The notes below the pieces were generated by a model. The model saw only the letters and a list, made by a program, of their open reading frames with translations. It ran no database searches and was not told the DNA's origin. From Symbiodinium natans (Eukaryota; Sar; Dinophyceae; Suessiales; Symbiodiniaceae): a DNA stretch of 64,000 nt. Below, piece by piece: positions 45,097 through 61,309 of the stretch. The stretch is from positions 1-64,000 of the forward strand of contig CAJNDS010002786.1 of NCBI GenBank assembly GCA_905221605.1, written 5' to 3'. How positions within the stretch are numbered: the stretch's first letter is position 1; the number at the start of each line of letters is the position of its first letter. A program made the position numbers and the translations under genes.

Positions 45097-45699
45097 CGGA
45101 GAACGAAAGAGAGGGGCCGGCGCGCGGACTGGGTACTGTATCGCCCCTCAAGCCCCTTGAAAGAAGGAGAGATGCTTCGACCAGTTGCAGAAAAAGACAC
45201 GAGCAGCAACAACACCAGTGATAGTAGTAACCGTAACGAAAAGAAGTAGATACTCTCTGAAACGAAGAATCACGGAGACAACGCAGGAAGGAAACGAAGG
45301 GAGAGAAAGACAGCGAGAGCGAGAGAGAGAGAGGGAGAGAGATAAATGAGCGAGCGAAGAGAGGGAGCAGCACCCCTAAAGTCGTTGAAGGGGGCTGCCC
45401 ATGTTGGCCAAAGCGGCGCGTCTTTCTCCGCATGCCACTTGGGGGCCTTATGGTGGGGAGGGGCAAACAGAGGGTTGGAACTCAGTCCCGCTTGCCGGGG
45501 GTGGGCTTAGCCTTCTGCTAAGGGGAGGAAGGGAGTGCATCGTGGGATCGCCAACTGGCCAGCTCCCGAATGAGCCGTTGGATGCTGTGAGCTTCATGTG
45601 TTTGAGGCAGATTGCCAGAAATTCCTTAGGGGCTTCTGGGTGGACTAGAATGGCCGCATGTCTTGGAAACCTGCCCGTTTGTCTTTTAAGCTTTAGGCC

Positions 45700-46450
45700 C
45701 GCGTGCAGGGGTGCGCAACTCGCATGGGCAATGGCCTCCCTTTACCCTTCTGACCAAGAATGAAAAGGTTGCCCCAAGAGAGAAAGAGAGAAAGAAAGAA
45801 CCATGAAGCAAGACAGAGAGCGAACGTGCTGGGAAGGCAAACGGCGCGTTTAGACGTGTGGGGCATATGCCCGCATGGGAGAAGAGAAGATGCAACGGAG
45901 GGGTCCTTGGTGCGGAGTAGCGGAGTAGCGCCTCGTCTACAGTTCGCCTTGCCATCATACTCGGCAGCGCAACAATGTTCACAAGATGAATGCGTTCACG
46001 ATTGTTCATGGCACTTCGCAATGCTTCGTACATTAGCACGCACCTATACGCAGCATCGTGCGTGGCCTGGCTTGTGCAAAATGTCGGCGGTCAACGGCGA
46101 CGTCGTTCAAGAGGACTCGGTCCACATGTTTGTTGACCAGACCGCACATCCATTGCTGCTACTTGGTGGTCAGTGCTTGCCTCTTCAGAAGTCTTCTTCG
46201 CCTCTGCGCCTCTATCCTGCACCAGGACCTCGCGGCTGCCGGTGTTCTGCTGCAATGCCTCCAGGCAGCGACAAGTTTGCACGGATGCCTCTGGATCTTC
46301 TGAGCAGATGTTCTCACGTACGTTGACAGGCATGATGCGTATGATGCATGGCTTGAACCCTGAATGACAGAAAACACTGACATAGCCTCTAGTGCTGTCG
46401 GCTGCTACGACTGCGTTCAGCTGCATCTCGATGATGTGAAAGGCGTCCAA
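45700..46450 (-). CDS. Putative exons, function unknown
   Basis: Two minus-strand frames have protein-like composition. 46450-46091 opens with ATG: MDAFHIIEMQLNAVVAADS, GYVSVFCHSGFKPCIIRIM, ASVQTCRCLEALQQNT. About 46039-45910 reads MYEALRSAMNNRERIHLVNI and MARRTVDEALLRYS. No family was recognised. The two would need an intron between about 46150 and 46040. Confidence 0.27.
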
Positions 46451-47181
46451 AGGCAGCCAACCGGAGAACGGCGTGGCTTCACAGCTTCAGAACGGACCCT
46501 GGACAGCAGATAGGCAGGTACCCCCACGGAGGGACAACGTAAGGTGCGCGTGCGTGTTGCTACAGCTGCGCTCTCTCCGGGCCTGGCCTCGCTATCCGGA
46601 GCTATGAGGCTGGAAGCCGTCCAAGGAGCTGGCAGATGCGATCAAGGCGCTTGCAGAGGCAGGCCCGTGCGGACAGTACGTGTGGCAGCTACGTTGCATG
46701 ACGCCCTGACAAAGTCCTTGCTTAGAGTATCAGGCATGAAGTGCCGGTGTCGCTCCGCAATCGACTGACAGGAAGCTCGCCGTTTACTGCCAGATGTCAC
46801 TGTCGGGCTGCTCGCTGCACTGCCGGTACGTGTTTATTTGGAAGCGAGTGGTCAGACAGTAGCCAGTGTTTTGACGCCTTGGGGTGACAGCAGTGTTCTG
46901 AGGCCTTTTGGGGTATTCACTTGTCGTTTGACCGCTTGGTGCTTCATCGCTGAGGTTATGGCCCGGAGCCGCGAAGGCAGAGCCCTTTGACGAGATGCGC
47001 GACGAGAAAGGCCAGAAGGGCACACTTCTTTGAGTCCGGGCCTGCAGCTATAGGAGATGGGTCATGCCGCATGCCTTTCTGAGGACAGTGCCGCGCTGCT
47101 TACCTCGGTGTCGTGAAGGAAATGGACCAGATCCTGAATCGAAAGCCTAGACGCAGCGTGGCAAGAACAGCTCATTTCCAG
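46451..47181. other. No gene recognised
   Basis: Only short frames on both strands. Confidence 0.35.
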
Positions 47182-47232
47182 CCTAAACCCTAAACCCTAG
47201 TCCCTAAACCCAAAACCCAAAACCCAAACCCC
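47182..47232. repeat. Telomere-like tract (CCCTAAA/CCCAAAA)
   Basis: CCTAAACCCTAAACCCTAG followed by three CCCAAAA units. Confidence 0.75.
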
Positions 47233-47393
47233 GATTCGTAAGCATCCCTAAATCGCCTGAACCCTAATCGGTGTGACCGGCGTGTTACTAGATTCAGTCA
47301 AGAGATGTCGAGAGGCATCAACGACTTCAGAGCGGAGTCGGAGACTCCTGGCGGGCATCTTTCTGGGCTGAGCACCATTCGGATTGCCATGGC

Positions 47394-47430
47394 TTAGGGT
47401 TTAGGGTTTAGGGTTTAGGGTTTAGGGGTT
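47394..47430. repeat. Telomere-like tract (TTTAGGG)
   Basis: Five TTTAGGG units in the orientation opposite to the tract 170 bp upstream, followed by a T run and a G run (47439-47458). Confidence 0.85.
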
Positions 47431-47947
47431 GTATCCTTTTTTTTTTTTTGGGGGGGGGTTCCTTTTCGAAGGAGGATCGTGCTAGGGGCCCATGTGGCAG
47501 TTGGGGCTCGAGCGGACTCCATCGGTCGAAAGCAGAGTTCAGGCGTAGGCAGGCACCCTAACGTGGCCAGGAAGTGCTTCAGGGGCGACAATCGGCTCTA
47601 CCACATCCCGCGGATGTTGACGCAGCCTGAGGCGTGAGGGGGGGGGCGGATAGGCAGATCATACGTATGGCATGGTTGAGTACACTTGGGGTTCGTGGTG
47701 TGCGCCCAGGCTGACTCACTGATGACTCACTGAGCTTCTATGACCCTAAGACCAAGACGCCGAAGCGCACGTGCTGGAAACAACCCCAACATCGACCTCC
47801 AAACATCGAAACAAACCCCGATAGCAGCATCGAAGAATAACATCCAAAGCTGCCGGGTGGCCTCGACAAGACCCGGCGGATGTGACAAGATTCGAATACA
47901 GGACGCAGCGTCCGTCAGGCCCCCTACCGAGATCTAGAATGATTGAG

Positions 47948-50688
47948 TCGACTCGTGCTTCCCGCTTCGGTGTCGCGTCAGGCTGCGAAGCTCACCGCCG
48001 GGGTCGCGCAGCGAGCGCAGGCCCTGCGGCGGCTAGTAATGGATGTGAACAGCAGGAAGGAGATGAAAGTTGGACAGTTGAGCTGCGTGCGGAGTGGAGC
48101 CTTGCCTCGCGATGTCTTCAATCGTATTGCAGCTCGAGCTGGCGAGCAATGGACTCAGAATCTGGTTCAGAACGAAGCGGAGTCCAAGAAGCTCTACTGG
48201 AACATCTGGTATGGTCCAGACATCATCCGCGGACCTGCCGAGGACGGCCATGAGTTTTACGTGGTGGAGGACAACCTGGGCTATGTAGGTGGCTTCGGAG
48301 ACCTTCCCCTCGCGCGGCAGGTTCTGATCCTTACTCTTGGTGAGTAGGGAATGAGGGAATGAGATACCCTATATCCCCCTATATATAGTCCCTATGTATA
48401 CCCTTTAAGGGATTGCCCTATATCCCCTTGTGTACAGTCCCTATAGATACCCTTTAAGGGATTACACAGGGTACCTGCCCCACTCAACAGGTTCTGATCG
48501 GGGAGGCCAATGGCTCCAAAGGCTTTCCCGAGCTCAAGCCGCATCTGGAGCCTGCCAACGCCGAGCGGCTTTACGAGGAGATGGCCAATCACTACAAGCG
48601 CCAGGCCCACTTGTTGTTGTTTAATTATTGGCCTGGTTTATGGTTTATAGAAATATATGATGTGCATATGTCGTCTGATCTCGGGTTGGGTACATTTGCT
48701 GCATGAAATAACGATGAAGGCTTTCCAATTCAAGGCAGGTCCACGCCAACATCTCGAGGCATCAAGTGAGCCCCAGAGAGAGGGCGAGGGGAGCCCGTGC
48801 AGCTACCGACAGCAACAGGCTGCTTCAATGAACCCATCACACGAAAGTAGGCACGAGGCCGCCGTTTAGGCCGTCTCCATCACACCCATTCAACAGAATT
48901 CAATAGGCCCCTTCGTCAGAGCAGGAACCCAGGAACCCGGTTCCAATTCCTGTCAAGGTCGCTGAGGGTGAGAAGGTGGTGGTCTTGTACTACCACCGCT
49001 CAGTCCGGGACGACAACGAGGATCGGCGGCTGGTGACTCTGTTGAGGCAGAAGGGTCTCGTGCCTGTGCAGCTGCCAGACGAGAAAGGCCCGCGAGAAGA
49101 TCAGCCCCGGCTGCTGGTGCGCCATGGCCGCGTTCTTCTGGCAGCTCCAACAAAAAACACCCCCACGAAGCCTGCGAAGGAGAAGGAGGGTCCCGACAGA
49201 AGCCGAAGTCCGCGGCGGCGCTCGCCCGCGAAGCAGGTTTCGAACGAGGAACCGGTCGGGCTGGTCGTTCTCCTGTCCGAGCCCACGGATGTCCAGCCGG
49301 GGCACCCCAGTACCAAGCTTCGATCGGCGATCGACGAGGCCCGAAGCCGAATCAGCACCTACGAGGACATGGAGAAGAAGGAGGTTATGAAGGCTGCGCG
49401 CAATGAGAAGTCATTGATCTCTGTCAAGTGCAAGGTTGACTTCACAGACTCGGATGGCAACAAGAGCTCACTGCAGATGAAAGCGGGCAAACTCATCTGG
49501 ACGTGGACAGACAAGACTAGCAACCAAAGCGAGCGCACTGACGGGCCCATCAGGTACAATGCTGGAACTGGCAGGTTAACCTTCGGTGACGGGTACCATT
49601 ACAAGCCAGACGCAGAAGGCACCAAGCGCTTCTTGAAACCGGATTGTGAGGGCGGGCAGTCAAGCTTGTGTTAAAAATTAAACAGTATTTGATACTATAT
49701 GATATTTTGAACTACATCTCAGTTTTACATAGTAAGTTAGATGGTGCTAGCAACAACTTGGCCGTCTCTGTTTCTCATGTCTGAGCCGCGCCCCTCTCAG
49801 GGTTGAAGAAGCTGGAGCAGGCCTGGCAGCTGAGCGACCACCCCATCGAGGCTTGGAATTTCGCAGATGTTTCGTCTAGGATAGCTAAGGGACGACGTGT
49901 TTTTCTTTTGTTTCGGTTTGTTTATTCTCTTCGCTCTCGCTCCTTCCTCGTTTCCTTCTTTAGGCATCCTGTGCTCTCGAGGCGGAGCGTGCGCGGCGCT
50001 CGGCTGCCGAGCTGCGCGAGGCGGTGGAGTCCGTCGGCCAGGCCCCCTTTTGTGCACAAAAGCGGCGCACTCGCCTGTGCGAGCGGGATGGAGTGCAGTG
50101 CGTTGGGGGCACTTGGGGGTGGGGGATGGTTATCTTCTTTGGGGAACCCTGTCTCTTAGAGGTGATCGGGGAGCGCGACAGCAAGAACGCCCGCCCTTCG
50201 GCCTTCCAGGTATACAACGCGTTGTGCCGTCGACGTGTAAGTTAGTTCAATTGGTTCGGGACGAGCGTTCTTGAGTTTCACTTCCGTTCGCATGCTCTCC
50301 GGCCCTGAGGAGATCAGCTCTTCCGCGTCCTTCGCAGAGACGACAAGGCAGCGGCTTTCCCTGCCCTCTTTCCGGTGCCTTCTTTCCGCCTCAGGAGGGG
50401 TGGCAGCGCCTCGTGGAGGGCAAGCAGGGGGCCGGAAGCTCGGAATTTTGAAGAGATCTCAAAAAGCGAGAGAAGGAGGAGCCGCCTCGCTTTTGCAAAG
50501 GTCCCTGGGCTCCTGGAAGCCTACTACAAGGGCCGGGTCAAGGCTCCCATGTTCTCACACGAATTCTACAATGATACCATCTTATGTACACATGTACTGC
50601 TATGTGATGTAGTGTGTGTCGTGGGCAGGTGGCCAATGGCCCGGGATTGATCTTGGTGGAGGACAAGGAGCCCGCGACATGGATTTAA
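47948..50688 (+). CDS. Circularly permuted ATP-grasp protein, multi-exon
   Basis: Blocks follow the order of the circularly permuted ATP-grasp type 2 family, predicted ATP-dependent carboxylate-amine ligases. Exon 1 (about 47948-48320): GVAQRAQALRRLVMDV, GALPRDVFNRI, YGPDIIRGP and the signature VVEDNLGYVGGFG. Exon 2 (48491-48604): FPEL block. Exon 3 (from 48925): VVVLYYHRSVRDDNEDRRL and LLVRHGRVLL. A 42-bp exon (50501-50542): VPGLLEAYYKGRVK. Last (50629-50688): VANGPGLILVEDKE, then TAA. Introns 48321-48490 (GT-AG), 48605-48924 and 50543-50628 (both GC-AG) keep frame. Exon 3 stays open to 49674 through an SR-rich linker (DRSRSPRRRSPAK) and an unknown region (GPIRYNAGTGRLTFGDGYHY). Short exon-like pieces at 49806-50420 are unresolved. 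Typical members continue further, so the C-terminus may be missing or lie downstream. Confidence 0.72.
48318..48499 (+). mobile_element. Introner-like element (intron 1 with 12-bp direct repeats)
   Basis: The 12 bases CAGGTTCTGATC occur at 48318-48329 and again, exactly, at 48488-48499. Removing 48321-48490 (GT...AG) leaves one copy and a continuous, family-consistent reading frame (ARQ|VLIGEANG). The interior contains two tandem 49-bp units (48367-48415 and 48416-48464), each ending in the palindrome CCCTTTAAGGG. Target-site duplication plus exact splice boundaries is the mark of an intron created by insertion of a mobile element. Confidence 0.7.
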
Positions 50689-51825
50689 AGGTCCCTGAGC
50701 CTCAGGGTTTTTAGCCTCAGGGTCTTCTTGCGAATTTCAGTTTCGTGCGAGGGCGAGCTAGTAGGAGTGAATGAGTGGATGCATTGATTGGCATTGATGG
50801 CTAGGGCTAGGGCCGACAGATCCATGCACGGACGTGCCAGTGAATGCCCTCGTGTATCACCCTCTAAGACTGCCAAAGAGATATCTGGGAACATATGGGA
50901 GGCTGCGATCTGATGCAATCATGGGCCAAGTTGGACCACGTCCGGCTAGGAGCTCTGCTCTCACATGGACAAGCTCATCCAGCACTACCTTGGTGAGGAC
51001 GCGGTGACCCGGTGCTGCAGTGGTCCTTGCATTTTCCACCGTGCCCGTCTCGAATTCCGCCAAACACCGTGCACATCCGGGCAACCTTTCGACTCATGAC
51101 TCACGGCATCTCATGCCACACTGTGACAACGTGGCACTGTGTGCTCAAAGAGGAACCCCTGCTGCGCACGATTCCAACACGGAGCTTCGCGCAAGAGCCT
51201 GGTCTGATCCACTCCGTCTTCGATATTCCCAGTTACCTTGCTGCAGTGTCAGTCCTAGTCATGTAGCACCCGCTCGTATACATGTTTCATCATGGTTCTC
51301 AGTTTGCTTTTGTCCAGGAGGTAGTTTGGTACAGTTAGGTACTCCTTCGGAGGCCTCACAGCTTCTTCAGGCACTGAAAGTCGTGCATGAAGTTCAGGCT
51401 ATGCTGTCGCACAAGCGGGGATCTTGCTTCGAACAACTCTTGCTCAAATGGATTAAGCCGCACAGGTGTTGTTCTTGTTCTCATACCATGACAACTTTCA
51501 ACTTAGCACCGCAGCAGTGCATTGATACGTATGCAGTGATTCGTGCTTGGTTTGCGGCTGCTCGTGGGGCTGTAGTTTGTCTTCTGTCAGCTATTTGATG
51601 GCACATTGCTGGAGGTTAACTGCGGAAATATGCCTCGATCATTGTGCGCATTGAGGTTTCGCAGTTCAGAGCAGGATTTGGGGTTCATCCAGGCTGCCGC
51701 AAGAAAGTTAGCTAGAAAGAGAATCTCCAGGTTGATTGCATCTAGTCAGTGGGGCGTTGTAGGAATGCGGCGATGGAGAAGAACACCCGAGTGGAACAGA
51801 GTGTGGGGATTGTATCTCTCCCCGG
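50689..51825. other. No gene recognised
   Basis: One plus frame of 192 codons (51020-51598) contains a helix-like stretch (EASQLLQALKVVHEVQAML) and might be an exon of the upstream gene or another. Nothing else supports it. Confidence 0.25.
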
Positions 51826-51945
51826 CCACCCTAAACCCTAAACCCTAAACCCTAAACCCTAAACCCTAAACCCTAAACCCCAAACCCTAAACCCTCAACC
51901 CTAAACCCTAGACCCTAAACCCCTACCCCTAAACCCTGAACCCTG
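51826..51945. repeat. Long telomere-like tract (CCCTAAA)
   Basis: About 16 CCCTAAA units, the first half perfect and the second with CCCCAAA, CCCTCAA and CCCTAGA variants. Confidence 0.92.
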
Positions 51946-52099
51946 GAGATCATGCGAAGTGAGGCACACAGCCCAACGTCGTCGTGAAACGTGTGGATGG
52001 GCGAGGAGGCCTGGGCCCCACAGCGAGCATTCTCTGGTCCTTGAAGATTTGCGGAACTGCAGCTCCAAGATCTTGCCTTCAGAAACATAGATGCTGGAT

Positions 52100-52430
52100 G
52101 CATTTATGTTAGTATGTATGTATGTATGTACGTATGTATGTATGCATGCATGTATGTATGTATGTATGTGTAGATACATGAAAATCTTGTATTATTAAAT
52201 TTTTTCATATTAATTCATTGTTGTACGAATCTGAATACTATCTGAATACTTTCATTCCTACTAATCTGAACATTTCTGTGAGAGAATATATATCAACTAT
52301 TCTTAAGTTTTTTTAAAAATATTCTTGTGTTGTATTGTATATTATTAGACTACATCATATTGTAAAAATCATGTTGTTTCATATGTATACTGTTTACGTC
52401 TGATACTCTGTATTCTATGATAAGTATGAA
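52100..52430. repeat. (TATG)n microsatellite and AT-rich stretch
   Basis: TATG units at 52108-52170, followed by about 250 bp of AT-rich DNA without coding capacity. Confidence 0.75.
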
Positions 52431-52619
52431 TATGAGCATCATGTTACTGCGCTACATCGGTCGGGCACTGCGTAGTGGGGGGGGGGTTTGGGGGGGGGTA
52501 TTGGGGATCGAGGTGCCCAAACGCAAATGTTGCGCCGTTCTTTATTGGATGTGGCACCTGCTTCAATCTACCCAGACACCTACGGCCCCCAGGCCTCGTT
52601 GGATGATGTATGTAAATAC

Positions 52620-52800
52620 AAATGCCAATATATATATATATATATGTACATATTAATATCGATATAAATAGGCAATGACGTACAGATACATATACTTATA
52701 TACATATGCACTCAAATGTGGATACATAAGTAAGTTCTCAAGCATTGCATACATGTAAGTATACATACACACATATGTACACGCACACACACACACACAC
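52620..52800. repeat. (TA)n/(CA)n AT-rich stretch
   Basis: TA tract at 52630-52645, ATACATA-type units, ending in a (CA)n run at 52783-52800. Confidence 0.75.
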
Positions 52801-52981
52801 CATGAGACTGCAATATTCAGAGGTTTAGACTCCCTTCCCGAGGCAATGCCGTTTGGGTCGGGGCGAAGCTGCCGCGCCAGGAGATCCTCGACTAGAGAGA
52901 CTTCCTGATGTGTAAACAGCGCGAGTGGTTTCTGCAGAATTGGGGGGGGGGTTTTCGGGCTATTGTTTACGGTTCCGGAAG

Positions 52982-53018
52982 TTAGGGTTCAGGGCTTAGG
53001 GGGCTTAGGGTTCGGGGT
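52982..53018. repeat. Degenerate telomere-like tract
   Basis: TTAGGGTTCAGGGCTTAGGG and further TTAGGGTTCGGGG units. Confidence 0.6.
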
Positions 53019-53339
53019 GTCCATCTTCCGATGTCCAAAGTTGGTCGCGCCTCTGGGAGTTGCTGGATGTCGCTAGCGTGGGAGGTCGACCTGACCTGGA
53101 GAGTACACTCTTCTCCACTTCCGCTAGGTTTCTGGCAGCGCGGTCGCTCGTGGCTGCTGAGCCCGAGGCGTCGCTGGACGGAAAGATTCCCAGGCGGTTG
53201 CAGCAGTGGAGGGGCAGTGGGGGTGCGATGCTGTACGCATCTGTATACCATCAAAAGCTTTCAGTCGCTTGTTAGATGAGAAAGACCCGCATCGTAAGAG
53301 GCACATAGCTCTCCCCATCAGCAGCAACTGACTACCTCT

Positions 53340-55008
53340 CCAAGTGTGGGGAACATGTTGGCCAAGGTTCATCGTCCAGCGATACACGGCCTTGTCCAAG
53401 GCAGCCTGTGAAACTGGTTGATCCCAGCCCAGCTCGGGTAACACGTGGCTAGCTTGTGATGATTGCTACCCATGCTTCTTTTGTGCTTCTTTCTGCTTCG
53501 GCTTTTTTGCTTTTGCCAAAACAACCCTCCGCAGGTGGATGGCCAGATCACAGACCTGCGCGGCCCGGCCTTCATCACAAGCAGCGACGAGCCTCTCAGC
53601 GGAGGGCCAGGCAGCTGAAGCCTTGCACAGATGCGCCACATTCAGAAAATCTGCTGAGCAGTTGCACCAAAAATGTCTGTGTGTGTTTTCCATGTGTTCG
53701 AGAAGCACGTTACTCAGTTACTCAAGGGTTTAGGGTTTAGGGTTTAGGGAAGCTTTTTTCCGTTCTGTGTCGTGCTCTCTCCTCTTCGGTTCAGACTGGG
53801 CGCAGGTGTGGCGGTCTCCCCGGTCTTGTGGGGCCGTGGGGTGCCGGCGGACAGCAGCAACGGGACGCTCGGCGAATCCTCTGTTGTGTAGAGCAAAATG
53901 GGACTGAAGGAATTGCTGAGAGAGTCAGACAGCCACAGAATGTGGTGAATCTTGCCACATGGGGATGTTTGCGGGTCCCCGTATACCCAAGGAAGGTCAA
54001 CATATCTGATGCCGGATTCGAGTTCGCCGTGGCGACTGCCGCGTCGCGCTGAGGGAGGAAAGCTGCCTTGCTCGCGGCGTGCTGAGCTGTTTTCCACGAC
54101 GCCGAGCCCTTGAGGCTTTGTGTGTCTTGCTCGATAGTTTTTCGACAGCTCACTGCTTCTATCTGTGTGTGCCGGAGCGTGGATGGGGCGATCGATGATT
54201 CCAGATTGCGTAGATTGCGTTCGGCAGTGAGCTATATCGTTTGTATGCCATTGTATGCATTGTCTCAGTGGTGCGTCTTTTGAACCCGCACCCGCAAGCT
54301 TGCAGGCAACGTGCTGCATGGTTTGCCGAGGGACCTTCAGACATCCTAGATGTACCAGTATTGGGGAACTCGACTCGACCGTGTGATCTGCTGGCCTTAA
54401 AAAGGGGCATGGATGGGGGAGGCGCGAGCTGCTCCAGGTCGAGTGAAGGATTGCTCTTGTTATGCCCTGTTGCCCTTAGCTCTCTCAAGCACCTTTCACA
54501 GCACAGCTGAAAAAACAGATATCTATCTCCAAAAGTACCTGCATGGTGTCCTCAAAGAACCTCAGTTTTTGGCAGGCTGAATGGGGAGAGTTTCGGGCAG
54601 CCCAGCTCAAGAACGTCAAAGGGCTTTGGGGATGTGTAGAACTTGGACACATGGAAATGTGCCTGCAAAGCGCTAGGTCAGTGGAAAGTCGCAGCGAACA
54701 TGCAGTATCTGTTCTTTTCGGTTGGAAGCTGAAGCTAGGTCTGTCCTTCTGACTTCTGACTTTAAATGCCAGAATCGGCCGATGGCAACTGCTGCAATTG
54801 CTGCATGCCAGGCTGCTTCGGACATGCGCAGATGTATTGCGGTCAACTGCTTGCAGAGATGTGCAGCTTGAGCGCTGCGACGCACCCCTGCAAGTCTGAA
54901 GGAGCACGCCGAGAAAAGCCTGAGGATTGCAGCTGAGCTGCAACAAAGGATGAGAAACTCAACTAACTCTGGGGTGTAGCAGTGGTGACTTTCCAAGATA
55001 TGCAACAA
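53340..55008 (-). CDS. Putative multi-exon gene, function unknown
   Basis: Minus-strand exon-like segments occur in order. 55008-54760 reads PELVEFLILCCSSAAILRLF and MSEAAWHAAIAAVAIGRFWH. About 53708-53480 reads FLNVAHLCKASAAWPSAERL and VCDLAIHLRRVVLAKAKK. About 53444-53340 reads LPELGWDQPVSQAALDKAVY and MNLGQHVPHTWR. Composition is helical and unlike the repeats around it. A telomere-like tract (53725-53750) lies between two segments. No family was recognised and the joints were not resolved. Confidence 0.28.
53725..53750. repeat. Short telomere-like tract (TTTAGGG)
   Basis: Three TTTAGGG units. Confidence 0.8.
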
Positions 55009-55194
55009 ACGTCAAGAAATAGCAACTAAAGATTTTGTGCCAGTCCCCAAGTAAGACTCAACAGAAAAGTGACGTGGACAACAAATCGCAAGGTTGATGA
55101 TAAAGCAAATGCCGGATCTGTGAAGATGTAAACTCGGGCTTCCACTTTTTCCATGCTTTCATGCTTCTTTCCGTTTCCCGCTTCCAGCCAAGCG

Positions 55195-55371
55195 CCCCAA
55201 ACCCTAAACCCTAAACCCTAAACCCTAAACCCTAAACCCTAAACCCTAAACCCTAAACCCTAAACCCTAAACCCTAAACCCTAAACCCTAAACCCTAAAC
55301 CCGAAACCCTAAACCCTAAGCCCTAAGCCCTAAACCCTAAACCTTAAACCCTAAACTTTAAACCCCAAACA
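55195..55371. repeat. Longest telomere-like tract (CCCTAAA)
   Basis: About 25 units. The first roughly 100 bp are perfect CCCTAAA; variants (CCCGAAA, CCCTAAG, CCTTAAA) accumulate towards the right end. Confidence 0.95.
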
Positions 55372-55439
55372 AGAAGTGCCAAGGACCTCCGCCGCTGGAG
55401 CTCAGCGGCGCCTTCCTCTCAGAAGCGCTGCCTTGCGCT

Positions 55440-55780
55440 CCTTTCTATATAAATGTAAATAAATAGAAATAAATATAATTCATATAAATATAAAAAAATT
55501 AAATTAAATAGATACATATATATATATATATATATTTATACATATATATATATATATCTGTACAATACAGCACACTCCCAATGTTTTATTTTGTAGTATA
55601 ATATACTACAAGAATACAGTACAATGGAATCTAAGACAATGTTTTATAATGTTATAAGATAATGTGGAATACCGTATCATGTGCCTATATACATACATAG
55701 TTTGACAGTTGTAAAAACATGTATACTTATGTAACTATATGTGTAGAATTATGCAGTTGCGCATATATACATGTATATGG
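55440..55780. repeat. AT-rich stretch with (TA)n
   Basis: AAATAAAT-type units, then (TA)n at 55512-55560 and AT-rich unique sequence. Non-coding. Confidence 0.75.
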
Positions 55781-55820
55781 TACCCCCCCCCCAAAGATCC
55801 ACCGTTTCAGTGCCTTTCTT

Positions 55821-56289
55821 TCATGATGAAGCAACTCTGGCTGCTTCACAACATAACCACTCCGTCTGCTTCACAATGAACACAACCATGTCTGGATCCA
55901 GGCCTATCATTGAGACATCTCGGAACATGCATCTGGGATCATCGTGTATTCTGGCCGTTTCAACTGAAACTGCCGGCGTTTCAATTGAAATGGCCGGGAC
56001 TCGAGATCCAAGATCTTTCAGGGCTGTCGCCGGAGGCATCTTGAAATCCTCCATCTTGTATCCTGCCCGTCGAGTGCCTCGAGCTCTTTCTGAGTATCCT
56101 CCTGCGTGTCCAGCTAGAGTCCGCATTTCATCTGGAAAACAAAGTATGTGCAGGCGTATCGGAGTGAGTACGGGCATCACATTCTCCCTGCTCAGATTGG
56201 AAAGGTTCCGGCAGATACATTTCCTTTAGTTTACGATAAAGTGACGCATGTCCAAGGTGACTCGGTCGCACGTGGACGGGACTTCGCAT
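55821..56289 (-). CDS. Small two-exon gene, function unknown (about 139 aa)
   Basis: The minus-strand ATG at 56289 opens MRSPVHVRPSHLGHASLYRK and LKEMYLPEPFQSEQGE. Removing 56180-56132 (GT...AG, 49 bp) joins it in frame to YEMRTLAGHAGGYSERARG and on to a TGA at 55821. The product has a basic first half, an internal near-repeat (AISIETPAVSVET) and ends with MVVFIVKQTEWLCCEAARVA. Without the splice, the second part is also open from MPVLTPIRLH, so the short intron is an inference. No family was recognised. It is divergent from the beta-amylase gene, with about 360 bp between the two start codons. Confidence 0.42.
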
Positions 56290-56403
56290 AGGAGGGGCAG
56301 GTTTAGGGTTTAATGTAGGGTTGGCATCCTTGTTTTTTGATAACAAAGCGGTAGATACGTAGGGGGAGGGGTAGCAAAGTCGCCAAGATGGTGGATCTAG
56401 GGG

Positions 56404-56532
56404 GGGGGGGAAGGGGGGGGAAGCATGTATATATATGTATGTGTATATATATATATGTATATGTATGTATATGTATTTGCATATGTATATATATATATAT
56501 GTATACTTCTGCGTGTATATATATATACACAT
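56404..56532. repeat. Poly-G and (TATATG)n tracts between divergent genes
   Basis: Two G runs (56400-56420), then TATATATG/TATGTA units up to 56530, ending 116 bp before the beta-amylase ATG. Confidence 0.8.
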
Positions 56533-56648
56533 GCTGTTCAACATGGTCGGTGTATTCCTGAGCCTCACCAGTTGCCATTTGTCAGCTGCTGCCAGCCTTG
56601 ATCCACACTTTCTGCCAAGCGGAACCCGGTGTGGACGAAAGTGTCACA

Positions 56649-61136
<4,488 letters not shown>

Positions 61137-61309
61137 GCCCGTATTTACGTGTAGCCCTCGTTGCTTGGACGGGACTTCAGAAAGCCGGGCAAAAGAAGAA
61201 GTGAGAGCAGCGCGGTGCGGCAGGCCAGTGAGAGGAACCTCCTACGTCTTTTGCAAGAGCCACGCTTCTGGGTGCATGTTGCGAATGTTTCGGTCTCTTC
61301 TGTTGAAGC

